64,000 nt of DNA from Zeugodacus cucurbitae (lineage: Eukaryota; Arthropoda; Insecta; Diptera; Tephritidae). The notes under the pieces are model-generated. The model searched no databases. It was not told the DNA's origin and saw only the letters and a list, made by a program, of their open reading frames with translations. The stretch spans positions 29,717,501 through 29,781,500 of the forward strand of contig NC_071667.1 in assembly GCF_028554725.1 (NCBI RefSeq). Reading direction: 5' to 3'. The position numbers and the translations under genes were made by a program. Positions 44,096-55,187 of the stretch are shown piece after piece. Within the stretch, counting starts at the first letter, position 1. Every line of letters begins with the position of its first letter.

Positions 44096-45028
44096 AAGGG
44101 TGATTTTTTAAGAGCTTGATAACTTTTAAAAAAAAAAAAACGCATAAAATTTGCAAAATCTCATCGGTTCTTTATTTGAAACGTTAGATTGGTTCATGAC
44201 ATTTACTTTTTGAAGATAATTTCATTTAAATGTTGACCGCGGCTGCGTCTTAGGTGGTCCATTCGGAAAGTCTAATTTTGGGCAACTTTTTCGAGCATTT
44301 CGGCCGGAATAGCCCGAATTTCTTCGGAAATGTTGTCTTCCAAAACTGGAATAGTTGCTGGCTTATTTCTGTAGACTTTAGACTTGACGTAGCCCCACAA
44401 AAAATAGTCTAAAGGCGTTAAATCGCATGATCTTGGTGGCCAACTTACGGGTCCATTTCTTGAGATGAATTGTTCTCCGAAGTTTTCCCTCAAAATGGCC
44501 ATAGAATCGCGAGCTGTGTGGCATGTAGCGCCATCTTGTTGAAACCACATGTCAACCAAGTTCAGTTCTTCCATTTTTGGCAACAAAAAGTTTGTTAGCA
44601 TCGAACGATAGCGATCGCCATTCACCGTAACGTTGCGTCCAACAGCATCTTTGAAAAAATACGGTCCAATGATTCCACCAGCGTACAAACCACACCAAAC
44701 AGTGCATTTTTCGGGATGCATGGGCAGTTCTTGAACGGCTTCTGGTTGCTCTTCACCCCAAATGCGGCAATTTTGCTTATTTACGTAGCCATTCAACCAG
44801 AAATGAGCCTCATCGCTGAACAAAATTTGTCGATAAACACATTTCGAACCGAACACTGATTTTGGTAATAAAATTCAATGATTTGCAAGCGTTGCTCGTT
44901 AGTAAGTCTATTCATGATGAAATGTCAAAGCATACTGAGCATCTTTCTCTTTGACACCATGTCTGAAATCCCACGTGATCTGTCAAATACTAATGCATGA
45001 AAATCCTAACCTCAAAAAAATTACCCGT
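44096..45028 (-). mobile_element. rosa-like (DD41D) mariner, internally deleted
   Basis: A 933-bp Tc1/mariner element between TA dinucleotides (44094-44095, 45029-45030). The ends form imperfect inverted repeats: AAGGGTGATTTTTTAAGAG at the left, and ACGGGTAATTTTTTTGAGG as reverse complement of the right. It carries a transposase gene on the minus strand that has lost most of its DNA-binding region. The D-41-D spacing between the second and third aspartates is that of the rosa group, first reported from the tephritid Ceratitis rosa. Confidence 0.8.
44272..44915 (-). pseudogene. DD41D mariner transposase lacking its HTH domain
   Basis: The original ATG at 44915 (minus) starts MNRLTNEQRLQIIEFYYQN, the first helix-turn-helix of the DNA-binding region. 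A deletion near 44840 then joins this to the catalytic core in a different frame. The core stays open (194 codons, 44272-44856) with all three catalytic aspartates: FSDEAHF, WFQQDGATCH and LTPLDYF, the last two separated by 41 residues. WPPRSCDLTPLDYFLWG is the family signature. Without the binding domain the product could not recognise its ends. The open frame could reflect youth of the deletion and does not show function. Confidence 0.82.
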
Positions 45029-45030
45029 TA

Positions 45031-45872
45031 CTTGGATCACCCGATATTTCAGATACTTGACCTTTAATGAATACCAATTTGAGTGAGTGAGTTGGATAAA
45101 ATATAATATGCTGACCAATTGTGTCCACTGGTCAAACTAGTTGAAGGTGGTTTATAACAAGTTGATTTCACAGTGTGTTGAGTTTCCGCTTGCCCAAAAT
45201 ATAATATTTATGCTCAAATACATACTCACATGTTAATTAATTTGCGTTCTTTGGTTCTAAGTATACAAGTTGTACATTTTTTATCTTTTGAACTCGCAAA
45301 ATTTACATACACACAGCTAAGTACTTAATTGTCTTGAGACCTTCGCCCTCTTACCGGTAGAGCACTTTCTTTGTTTACCTTAAAGAACAAATTGTTTCAG
45401 CCGAAATGTAAACATGTCAATGACCATAAACACGTCTGCTGGGGCTTGTAGACATCGCCAGCAATAATTCTTCACCCACATACGCACTGCTTGAAGATGC
45501 CGTGGCACCAAACGCCTTTGACCCGCTTCTAATTGAGCTGTACAAGACTGCCTGTTGTTGTTTACTTGCTTTGTGGTCTGCTGGCTGTGAAATACGCGGT
45601 TTCCCAATCAACAAGCAGATATTTTGGCGCGCTTTTCACAAAATCTTCTATTGGTTTATCTGCGCAATGCGCATGCGCCGCACCGACACACACACATACA
45701 CTCGTGATTCCAGCGCGCTGGAAAAGTTCACCGCCACACACTGTTAACGGACAGAATGAAAGCAAGAGCAGTGTTTTCCGTTATTTCGCACGCAGGATGC
45801 TAGCAACAGAGCCCGCCACTAACAGCGCCTGCTTGGCGAGCAGAGCTGCACAAATCTTTGCGAATGTTTGGA
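45031..45872. other. Upstream region of the 45875 transcription unit
   Basis: Becomes GC-richer from about 45480. Short frames on both strands (for example 45533-45898) have no domain and overlap a CACA-rich stretch, so I do not call a gene. It may hold proximal regulatory sequence for the promoter at 45873. Confidence 0.4.
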
Positions 45873-45906
45873 GCAGTTCGGTTGAAACGCTGCACTGAAA
45901 CGGTTG
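45873..45906 (+). promoter_or_regulatory. Core promoter (Inr + MTE-like + DPE) of an unidentified host gene
   Basis: GCAGTT at 45873-45878 differs from the Inr consensus only at its first base and puts +1 at A45875. GGTTG lies at 45902-45906, exactly +28 to +32, and matches the DPE consensus. AACGG at 45899-45903 falls at +25 to +29, matching the 3' half of the MTE in register. No TATA box is evident. Confidence 0.55.
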
Positions 45907-46029
45907 TTGTTAGCGCGTAGAATCGCCACTAATTTCAGATTGTGCTCTCATCAAAGACAAATAATAATAAAAAACAAAAACAAATTTCAAAATTATTTTA
46001 AAGGCCTGCGACCATTTGGTTACTCGTGC

Positions 46030-46060
<31 letters not shown>

Positions 46061-46615
46061 AGAAGGCAATGTGATGGTCGCTATGTGCACAAGTGAATTG
46101 TGAAAAGTGCTGATTTGTGCCGTTACTCTTCATACTAACGGTTTTTGGTGTTAAAGGTGTTAAAGTGAGTTGTGTCTGAAACGTTAATTGGCTTTGGATT
46201 CGAAACGACAGCCGGAAACGGAAGTGCGAATCAATGCGTTGAAAAGACGCCTGCCACCAGAGGCTGCGAAACTGAAGTGAAAAGTGAAAATCACAATTTG
46301 CATTCGTTAAAATCTTAAGTGAAAGCACAAATAATCCGTTAGCGAGACGGAAGCAATTGCCGTGCCGCAGACTTCCGCGTCTAAGTGCTCGCGTTCGCCT
46401 CACATCGGCCGTCGGCCACACCATCTGCTGGCCGGCCGTTTGGCCATTATTGGAGCTGATGCCACTTTTATGTAATTTTTATGTGTTCTCTTAAGTGCAT
46501 AATCGTCAACAACATCAACAACAATTACAAGCAGCGGACCTCCTCGCCCAACACATCCTCATTTGCACTTCGTAGCGCATGGGAAAGCGCTCCAACACGC
46601 ATTGACGTTACTGCG
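45875..46615 (+). other. Candidate first exon (mostly 5' UTR) of a host gene
   Basis: The unit starts at the core promoter and ends at the donor GCG|GTAAGT (46615/46616). The composition, purine-rich with GTGAAAAGTG and AAGTGAA motifs and CAACAACATCAACAACAA, is like long Drosophila 5' UTR exons. It contains several short upstream ORFs. The last (ATG at 46481) stays open for 45 codons exactly to the donor (ends RIDVTA, phase 0). If this exon joins the acceptor at 63715, that frame meets a stop after one codon, so I read the exon as untranslated. The gene is not recognised. Confidence 0.45.
46029..46060. repeat. (CA)n microsatellite inside the candidate 5' exon
   Basis: About 16 CA units with one CG interruption. 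It makes a spurious minus-strand frame with a Cys-Val run. Confidence 0.9.
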
Positions 46616-47573
46616 GTAAGTCGTATTGTGTGCGGTGCTGTCATTTGTGTTTGTTCGGTGCACTTAAATCCTGCCATCAAAGTACCCTTGCCCAGTGCTG
46701 TCTTACACAACAGTCTTGTCTTGTGGCCTGCATTGGCGAGGTGCTGTTGGCGTTGATTATTGTTTCTGGTGTCCAAATGAACACCTCCTCAACTGTGTTC
46801 AACAATTCATGAGACAGCGAGCAGCAGTTGCCTTCGTCCTTGCCACTTGTATCGCTGTTGCAAGTGGCCTCTGTGTTGGCGTTTGTCTGCCGTTTTATTA
46901 GTGTACTCGAGCTTTGGCTTTGGCTGGTGTTGGCCGGACCTGTGTGAGGATTGTGCTTGTGATGATAATTAAATGCGAGCAGCACATTTGCTGTCAAAAG
47001 TACTTCGCACAAAGTAAGTACTGCTAAGGCGAGAATCTGCAGCGAGTCTCGTAATTAACGGACTCAACATTCATTTCTGTGTTATGAATGCTGGGCTTTA
47101 TGCAGCCCTGTGTGGGTGTGGATGTTTCAGGGGCTAAAAGGTCATAAAATAACCATCAATGCTGTCGATTTGACATATTTATGAGCAACATTAAAAAAGA
47201 TGAGGTTGTCGGGTTTATGGCATCTGTGCTTATTTAGTGGGAGTTTTCGTGTTAAAAATTTATGTACAACTTAAAAGAAATTATTATATAAGATGGTTCG
47301 CAATGTATGCCCGTACATAAAATCACTCTGTAAACTTTTTCTGTGCAATAAGTTGGTTAAAGCTTTATTTGCGATTTGGGCTTGCTAAATTATTGAAGAA
47401 ATTATTTAAATAAATAAATCATACAAATTAATTTTCTTTCTTCTTTAAGAATTTTCGGGAATTTTTTGTAAGTATTCTACTTAAAGATATTATGTTGAGA
47501 AAAGCCACGCAATCGGTTCAATTTTATATTAATTTTAATTTGTACTAAATACTGTAGTGCGATTGATATTTTT
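46616..47573. other. Start of the inferred long intron, nothing else seen
   Basis: Begins with a GTAAGT donor. A minus-strand 111-codon frame (46677-47012) has no recognisable domain. Confidence 0.4.
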
Positions 47574-49595
47574 ATACTCTCGCAACAAAAGTTGCTAAGA
47601 GAGTATTATAGTTTTGTTCACATAACGGTTGTTTGTAGCACCTAAAACTAAAAGAGTTAGATACAGGGTTATACATATATATCAAAATGATCGGGATGAC
47701 GAGGCGAGTTGAAATCTGGATGTCTGTCCGTCCGTCCGTCCGTTCGTCTGTCCGTGCAACGGATAACTTGAGTAAAACTTTAGATATCTTAACGAAACTT
47801 GAAACACGTATTCTTTGGCACCCTGAGGAGGTTGCTTTCGAAAATGGGCAAAATGGCGAAAACCAAAAACCTGTGTCATAAAGTGTCATAACTAAACCAT
47901 AAATAAAGTTATTAAATGTAAAATTTGGTATAAAGGATCGCACTAGGAAGGGGCATATTTGGATGTAATTTTTTGGGAAGTGGGCCCCTCAAATCGGTTA
48001 TTTGTATATATCTCGCAAACCAATAAAGCTATATAATCCAAACTTTCTGCAGTCGGTTCTCCTGCGTACCCCACCACACACCATGGAAATAGTTGAAATC
48101 GGATAGTAACCACGCCCACCTCCCATACAAAGGTTAGGTTGAAAATTACTAAAAGTGAGTTAACTCACTAACGAAAAACGTCAGAAACACTAAATTTCAC
48201 AGCAATAATAGCAGAAGGAAGCTGCACTGAGATTTTTTTACAAAATAGAAAATGGGCGTGGCATCGCCCCCTTATGGGTCAAAAACCATATCTCAGGAAG
48301 TATTCAACAGATTTCAATGAATTTCAGTATATAATATTTTCTTGACCTTGCTGACACGTGTGGAAAATGGACGAAATCGGTTCACAACCAATACATCTTC
48401 CCATATAACTCATTTTTGAATTCCATCTTATTCCTTCACTTTATAATATATACATAAGGAACCAATGAAGATACCGAAATAAAACTTTACACAATTATTG
48501 TATATGATCTGTGGCATCACTTGTGAAAAAATTGTCGAAATCGGACTATAACTTTACAATGCCCCGGATATCGAATATGAAGAACTCAGTGCCCCAAGGT
48601 AACTTTTCACCGAAAATTTCGGTAAATCTCTCAGGTATCTTAATTTAATTCAGAGGAAATATTATTCTTCTAATAGTGTGTCTCTGTGTGTGTACCAGAA
48701 AGGGTTAAAATCGGGTCATAACTTCCCTTATATATGAATATATGAGAATACCTAATTATAGGATTTTCAAAAATACGATGAGCTTAATAGCTTATAAATC
48801 GTTAATATGTGAAATATATTTATGCTGAATATATGTGTCAAATTGTGTGTTATCTTAATAAAAATATAGCAATAAATTTACTTACCTATATTTTCGGTAA
48901 ACAATTTGTTAGAAGCACCGAGGTCCTCAAGATCCATATATGGGGCCTTGAAAACTTATTGTCCAATTTCGGCGATTTTTAGAAGGGCGATGCCACACTA
49001 TTAACATAGTATTTGTGCAAAGTTCTGCACCGATACCTTCACTAGTGCTTACTTTATATATTGTAAAGTAAACGATTCAGATTGACTTCAAAGTTCTGGT
49101 GTATAGGAAGTAGGTTGTGAACCGATTTGTCCTACTCTCACAACATATTATTGGTATGCCTGGAAATTATTACGAACCGAATGTCATTGAAATTGGTCGA
49201 GTTTTTTCGGAGAAATGTTTTTTGACTCCAAGTGGGCGGAGCTAGGCCCATTTAAAATTTTGTATACCAATTTGAGTGCAACCCTTCTGTACTATCTTTA
49301 TAACGAAATTTAAGGTTTCCAGTGTTTTTCTTTACTGATGGCACTTTATGTGTTTTTTCTGTTCTCGCCATTTTGTAGGCATAGCAGGGGTCCGATTTCG
49401 TTCAAAGCGATTTCTTCGAAAGCAACCTTCCTAGGTTGCACAGACGGACACATCCGGATTTGAACTCCAATCGTCACCCTAATCACTTTGGTATATATAA
49501 CTACATATCTAACTCGTTTAGTTTTGGGTGTTACATACAACCGTTATGTGAACAAGACTAGTATACTCTCTTAGCAACTTTGTTGCAAGAGTATA
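47574..49595. repeat. T repeat inverted pair T7 (+/-), both outer ends LE
   Basis: The left outer end is an LE hairpin at 47574-47606 (ATACTCTC/GAGAGTAT and GCAAC/GTTGC). The right outer end is an LE hairpin in reverse at 49562-49595. Plus-oriented T sequence runs to about 48890, then minus-oriented T sequence to the right end. Both RE ends are missing from the centre. The outer about 85 bp on each side form a long inverted repeat. This is the mirror arrangement of 34073-37008. Confidence 0.75.
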
Positions 49596-49989
49596 AAAAC
49601 AACCAGCTTCAATTAGACATTTGAAAGAAACTCTTAGCTTGTTGACAAGATGTGAATTCAATGTAAGAGTTCTTAATATTATAGTATTTCTGGCTGATTC
49701 CCCGGTTAGAGAACCTTTTTTAAATTTTTCAATTATAATTTTAAAACTTCTTGCTGAAAATGTTGACGCATTGCCTAAACGAATTCGGTATGACGAGGAG
49801 AAAATTTATTATGGATGTAACTTGGTATGATTGCGCCTTGAGACTCTGTAGAAATTGCTATTGGATATCTAAAAAACAAATAATGACAACTATCTTCAGT
49901 CTGAATATTGCATTTCACTATCTCATAGTGTCATAGTGTGGAGTTTCAGGTAATGACTACGTTCTAAGCTTTAAAAGATTCTTAACTTT
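49596..49989. other. Short spacer between T copies, nothing recognised
   Basis: AT-rich. Overlapping 60-70 codon frames have no recognisable feature. Confidence 0.45.
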
Positions 49990-51445
49990 TCATCATCGAT
50001 TTCGCCCATTTCCAATCTGAGAAATCTGGGTATCATGAAAATATTATCTTGCTATTGTTTTTGACCTAAAAGTGGGCGATGCCACACCTATTTTTCATTT
50101 TTATACCAATACGAGTTCAGCTAATTTATACCATTGATTTTATAAAATTTAGTGTTTCTGACATTTTTTATAAGTGAGTTAACGCACTTTTGGTAGTTTC
50201 ACCATAACGTTTGTATGGAGGGTGGGTGTGGTTATTATCCATTTTCACTTATTTTCATGTTGTATGAAAGGGTACGAAATATCTCCTGTCATCAAGCAAA
50301 CAGTCGACGCATTCGCGTCTTGGCTCCCACTTCACTGTTGACAGTCATAACTTCGAGGTCGTAGATAATTTGGTCTACCTGGGAACCAGTATCAATGTCA
50401 GCCTCGAAATCCAGCGCAGAATAACTCTTGCCAATAGGTGCTACTTTGGATTGAGTAGGCAATTGAACAGTAAAGTCCTCTCTCGACGAACCAAAATCAA
50501 GCTCTACAAGTCGCTTATCATTCCCGTCCTGCTATACGGTGCAGAAGCTTGGACGATGTCAACATCAGATGAGACGACACTAGGAGTTTTCGAGAGGAAA
50601 ATTTTGCGCAAGATTTATGGTCCTCAGAACATTGGCAACGGCGAATACCGCAGACGATGGAACGATGAGCTGTACGAGTTATACGACGACATTGACATAG
50701 TTCAGCGAATAAAAAGACAGAAACTAGGACATGTTGTACGAATGGATGAAAACACTCCAGCCCTGAAAGTGTTCGATGCAGTACCCGCCGGAGGAAGCCG
50801 AGGAAGGGGAAGGCCTCCACTCCGGTGGAGGGACCAGGTGGAGAGCGACCTGGTTACACTTGGGATCTCCAACTGGCGCCGAACTGCGAAGGAGAGAGAG
50901 AGGTGGCGCAACGCCAATCACATACATACATGAAAGGGTACTAAATGGACATGATTCCATTAAGTTGGATTTATATAACTTTTGTAGTTTGTAGAGATAG
51001 TATATACAAAAGCCTATTTGGGTATGGAGCCATGCAAATTATTCGAAGGAAATTATATCCAATTATGTCCTTCTCGTTAATTATTAAACCTACATCAGGA
51101 AACTTTCTAGAGTCGTTTCTTTTAGGTATTACCTTATACAGTCCAAAAATGGCGGAAATCGGATTATAACCACGCCTGCCTCCCATAAAAAGGTTATGTT
51201 GAAAACTACTAAAAATGCTTTAATTTAGTAAGAAAACCACCAGAAACCTTAAATTTGCACTAAAATGGTATGCAAAATTTTAAACGGGCGTGGTTCCGCC
51301 CACTTATGGGTCAAAAACCATATCTCCCAAACTACTCGATCAATTTCAATGAAATTCGGTTCATAATATCTTCTTGGCTTCCCAATGATATTTTATGAAA
51401 ATAGTCAAATCGGTTCACAACCACGCCTTCAATGGACTTTATACC
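49990..51445. repeat. T repeat inverted pair T8 (-/+), internal parts only
   Basis: Minus-oriented T sequence (AAGTGGGCGATGCCACACC near 50073, GTGGGTGTGG near 50223) is interrupted by an RTE copy at 50276-50929 and continues to about 51095. It then switches to plus orientation (TTTCTAGAGTCGTTTCTTTT near 51105, ACGGGCGTGGTTCCGCCCAC near 51285). The terminal hairpins of both halves are missing. Confidence 0.7.
50276..50929 (+). mobile_element. RTE copy E, 5'-truncated, (CATA)n tail, inside a T repeat
   Basis: Flanked by a perfect 12-bp duplication ATGAAAGGGTAC (50264-50275 and 50930-50941). It covers the C-terminal region after the RT active site, with an open segment at 50370-50933 ([29 protein letters not shown]-type residues, [14 protein letters not shown]). 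The end is CACATACATACA in place of the (AAG)n of copies A and B. A 12-bp deletion removes a few residues near 50720 (RQKLGHVV against [11 protein letters not shown]). Confidence 0.88.
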
Positions 51446-51448
51446 ATA

Positions 51449-51591
51449 CGGTTAATCGAATAGTCGGAAATGAGCGGTTAATTGAATAGTCGACAACTTA
51501 CAACCACAACGACTATCCAGATACTGCAAACCGAATATTACTATTCGAATAATGCCTTATCCGGTTAATTCGATTAGTCGATTAGTCGAAT
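51449..51591. repeat. Short array of GGTTAAT-CGA-TAGTCG motifs
   Basis: CGGTTAATCGAATAGTCGG at 51449-51467 is repeated with changes at 51475-51493 (26-bp period). A third, inverted or rearranged form lies at 51561-51591. ATTCGAATAAT and ACTATTCGAAT elements occur between them. It marks the right break of T8. Class unknown; it could be the subterminal repeat of a DNA transposon. Confidence 0.5.
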
Positions 51592-53539
51592 ACGAAGAAC
51601 TCTAATGTAACAATCGTTATTGTTATTGTGAACAAAACTATCTGTGCAACATGTTGCTTACTTATTTTTAATAGTTTGAAATAATTTAATTATAGTGGTG
51701 GATTTGTGACGGAAACAAATGGTCGATCGAAAAAGAAAATCAAAATTTTCTATTTAATTTTGAGCTGAATTATTAGTTACAGCGCTTATTGATAAGTCAG
51801 TCTTAAATCAGTCACTACTTCTGCTCTTTAACTAGTTGACCAGAAACTGCTGTTTTGCTAACTGCAAGTTGGACAAAATAAATCACAAATTGGCGAGAGC
51901 GTTTATCCAATTTGACATTCAATGCAGTGAAATTGAATTACGCTCGGAATCTCATCACAATTCAATTTTAAAATTATTCTAATTTGTATGCGCGCAAAGA
52001 GTCGTCTGTGTGTGATTGTGATCCCAGGGAGATCTCCCTTGACGCGCATATTTAGCACAGATGCCGAGCACATATGTACCCGAATGTGTTGAGCGAATTG
52101 TTTTCCGACACCAAATCGATAGGGAAACCGATATGGCAAACGCATGCTGAAATAACAAAGTAGCAAATGCCTTCCAGCTATTGTTTGCTGGAAACAAAAC
52201 CACCGTTAGCCGCTTGCTCGTCGTCTGCAGCTTGCCACACCCACACACGCACGCATTTTGCACCCACATGAATATTCCTAATGTACATACATTTGTGCTG
52301 TGAATTGTAGCGAACTATTCGCACTTACTTACTTACATGCAAATTGGTAAAATGAAACGCAACCAAATCTGGCATTTTGTGAGCAATTTTGGTGGCGTTT
52401 GTTGCAGACTTTGCAGTTTGGTGATGGGTTGCATGCAACTGTTTGCACTGAAAATTGCCGCAGAGCCAGGAATGTGTACAGTGACTCAAGCAATTGAACA
52501 TTTTCATACTCTCGTAAAATGAGACGATTTGATTTCCGTATATCCGTCCAAACGACAATCTATGATCCATACCATTCACTTTTGAGATAAAAATTAGACT
52601 AAAATTTTAGTAAATATATTTTTTCAGCCACTTTAAGAAAAGCTTTCCGAAATGGAGTTACTATTAAATTTAAAAACTTTCGTCTATTCGGTTCCTCGTA
52701 ATAAAAGTCATGGTCTGCTGTAAACCTAATTGTGTGTGTTGGAACAAACCATATTCACACAATTACATGCAACTGTACAAAGTCTATATAAGTACATAGA
52801 TATATATATACGTATGTGTGGAGAAGTATGTTTTTTGTTTCCCGGCTCTATTGATTTTTACGCTTTTCATTGGCAGCATGTCAATGCAAAGTTTTTGGTA
52901 AGCGGCATTTATTTAAGTTGCGACCTTCATATGCCAAAGTAAAGTAAAGCGTTGAAGTCAATATTTATATTTAATTTGAATTAAATTGAAACAATTCGTT
53001 TATCTTAAATGGGCCGATTCAATGACAGCGCATACTCAATTACACAGTGTTTTGAGGCTGGATGCTGAATATGAAACATATGCAAAATATTGGGTGGCTA
53101 AATATAGAGAATCCAGTTCGAATCATGCTTTATGTAGAAAAAAGTATAATTCATGTAGACAAGTAAGGAAGAGGAGTTTCATGTTTTAACTATCTCCAAG
53201 GCAGAAGGATGTATTGGGCTCTTTCTTGTAGAATGGATTCGTTGATTCAATATCAATCTAAATCAAATATCTCATAATATATTTTTGAGTTGAAGCCTTA
53301 GCCTTATAAATACAAAAACAATAAAGAAACATCAATCAACTCAGTGTAAACCCCGATTTATATTTTTGGTTCTATGTACCGTAACAGCCTTTTTTATATA
53401 ATATAAAATCATATATTTCATATGAGATTGAGATCGCGCAATTGAATACCAATTGATTATATTCTCTCTATCTTGTGATACATTTATCATTTACTTACTT
53501 TGTTTGATTGAGCTGTATTGTTGAAACGTTGCTCTTTAG
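51592..53539. other. Intronic or intergenic DNA, nothing recognised
   Basis: AT-rich, with GC-richer patches near 52000-52260. Frames here lack domains and splice context. Confidence 0.45.
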
Positions 53540-53935
53540 TATGATAACTAGAGTAAAAATTGAGATATCTTAATGAAACTTCGTACATATGAAACGTAAG
53601 TATTGAAATCGGACCATTCGGCGAAAACCGAAAACATATAATGTGCCATAACAAAGTCATACATAAAGCTTTAAAAGTAAAATTTCATACAAAGGATCTC
53701 ACTAGGAAGGTGCATATCCGGATGTAATTTTTTGGAGAAGTGGGCGTGGCCCCGCTCCCAAGTAGGTTGCTTGCACATATCTTGTAAACTAGCTATATCA
53801 ACCAAACTCTCTACAGTCGTTTCTCTTAGGTACTACCTATATACCAGAACTTTGAAGTCGACAACAAAATTAAATATATAAATTGCGAGAGTATAAAATG
53901 TACTGTCGCAGCCGTACTTAGCTCTTCCTTACTTC
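53540..53935 (+). repeat. T repeat copy T9, internally deleted
   Basis: Plus orientation, with GAGTAAAAATTGAGATATCT, AAATCGGACC and GTGGGCGTGGCCCCGC blocks, then a jump to the RE end. The RE hairpin here is GTACTG-TCGCAG-CCGTAC (53900-53917). Compared with other copies both arms changed (GTTC to GTAC, GAAC to GTAC), so pairing is kept at that position. Confidence 0.72.
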
Positions 53936-54704
53936 TTTTCAGATACATTCTGAAATTGTCAATACAAATCTAAGACATCCTAATAAGCAGCAAGACGAAC
54001 CGATACCTCGATACTCCCTTAGTGTGACTTTTCTATAAACTCAATAAAGAATTTAATTGTTTTGGCGAGTAATATTGAAATTAAAGTTTAAATATATTAT
54101 ATGTATGTCCCTCAAAATATTTTAAGTGCAGCCATACTTATATGGATTAAAAACTGCCATTGTGTGTTATGAATTTATAACAACATTTTTTAAACGCACA
54201 CTAAATTTTGACTCTTACCCTCCCTGAAAAAGATGCACAAAATACTTTTGCCTGGGCCTTGCTACCATTTTTGTGAGTAAATTGAAAAACTCAAATTCAC
54301 CCTTTTGCTGTAGAACATTTGGGTCCTAAAAAGTTTTGTTTAAAAAGATAAGCCCCACATGTTTATTACAGATTATTGTTATTATAATGCAATAAAGTCT
54401 ATTATATTATGTAATAATTTCCTGATTTTCTATTTTAATGGAACAAAAATATTGCATTCCAGAGTAAAATAAGTGAAATTAAAAAAAATAAATTTTCGAC
54501 TTATTTCTGAATTTAATATCATCTTTTTAATCACTGAAAAAATACCACATCAGAAAAGTCGATTTGTATTAAATTATAAAATTATAACTCATGTGAGCCA
54601 TATCGTAAAGTGAATTTATAATTTAATGTATTTTTTTGCTAATATTTTCTACTAGTTGCGAGCCAATTTCTGATTGGTATCTCAAAGCGTTTAATGTTGC
54701 TGAT
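53936..54704. other. AT-rich DNA, nothing recognised
   Basis: Very AT-rich. No frames or elements could be supported. Confidence 0.45.
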
Positions 54705-54887
54705 ACTCAATTAACCCCCAAAGTGTTGAAGTGTTGTAATTAACTTAATATTGCTTATTGGTGGTTGCAACAAATATTACAGTTATGTTTGCCACGGCAG
54801 CTTTCTGCATTAATGTGAATATTATGTTCCTATTAAGTACTTTTCCATTATCTCTCAACAGATAGTAACTGTAATCGATTTTGACAT
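54705..54887. repeat. Diverged duplicate segment, copy 2
   Basis: Partner of 31545-31728, in the same orientation. The best-kept block is ATCTCTCAACAGATAGTAAC with its flanks. Similarity ends abruptly on both sides. Confidence 0.7.
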
Positions 54888-55187
54888 TTAGTATGAAGCT
54901 AAGTAAGTGAACTGTGCAAACATGCTAAATGTCAAAATTATCTTTAGAAGGCATTTATAATTTACAACAACTTGTTTGTGCAACGTTAAGGCTATTGATG
55001 TTGAATTATTACGGTGGGCGATATCAATTTCACTCTGCTGTCTCATACAATGTTAAATGTGTGTGTAAGTAGTGAAGCGAGAAATCATGTTTTAAAGATG
55101 TCAGCCGTCAGATACAAATAAATTTACATTAATCGAAACAAGTTTATCTATGACTAAAGTAAGGTTAATATTAGGAAGACGGTGGGA

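Noticed and set aside
46677..47012. A 111-codon minus-strand frame near the candidate exon
   Set aside because: No domain, no promoter or splice signals, and its composition mirrors GC-rich sequence on the other strand.
47720..47760. GTCC tandem run as a microsatellite or CRISPR-like repeat
   Set aside because: It is part of the T repeat LE region and occurs in several T copies; there are no spacers.
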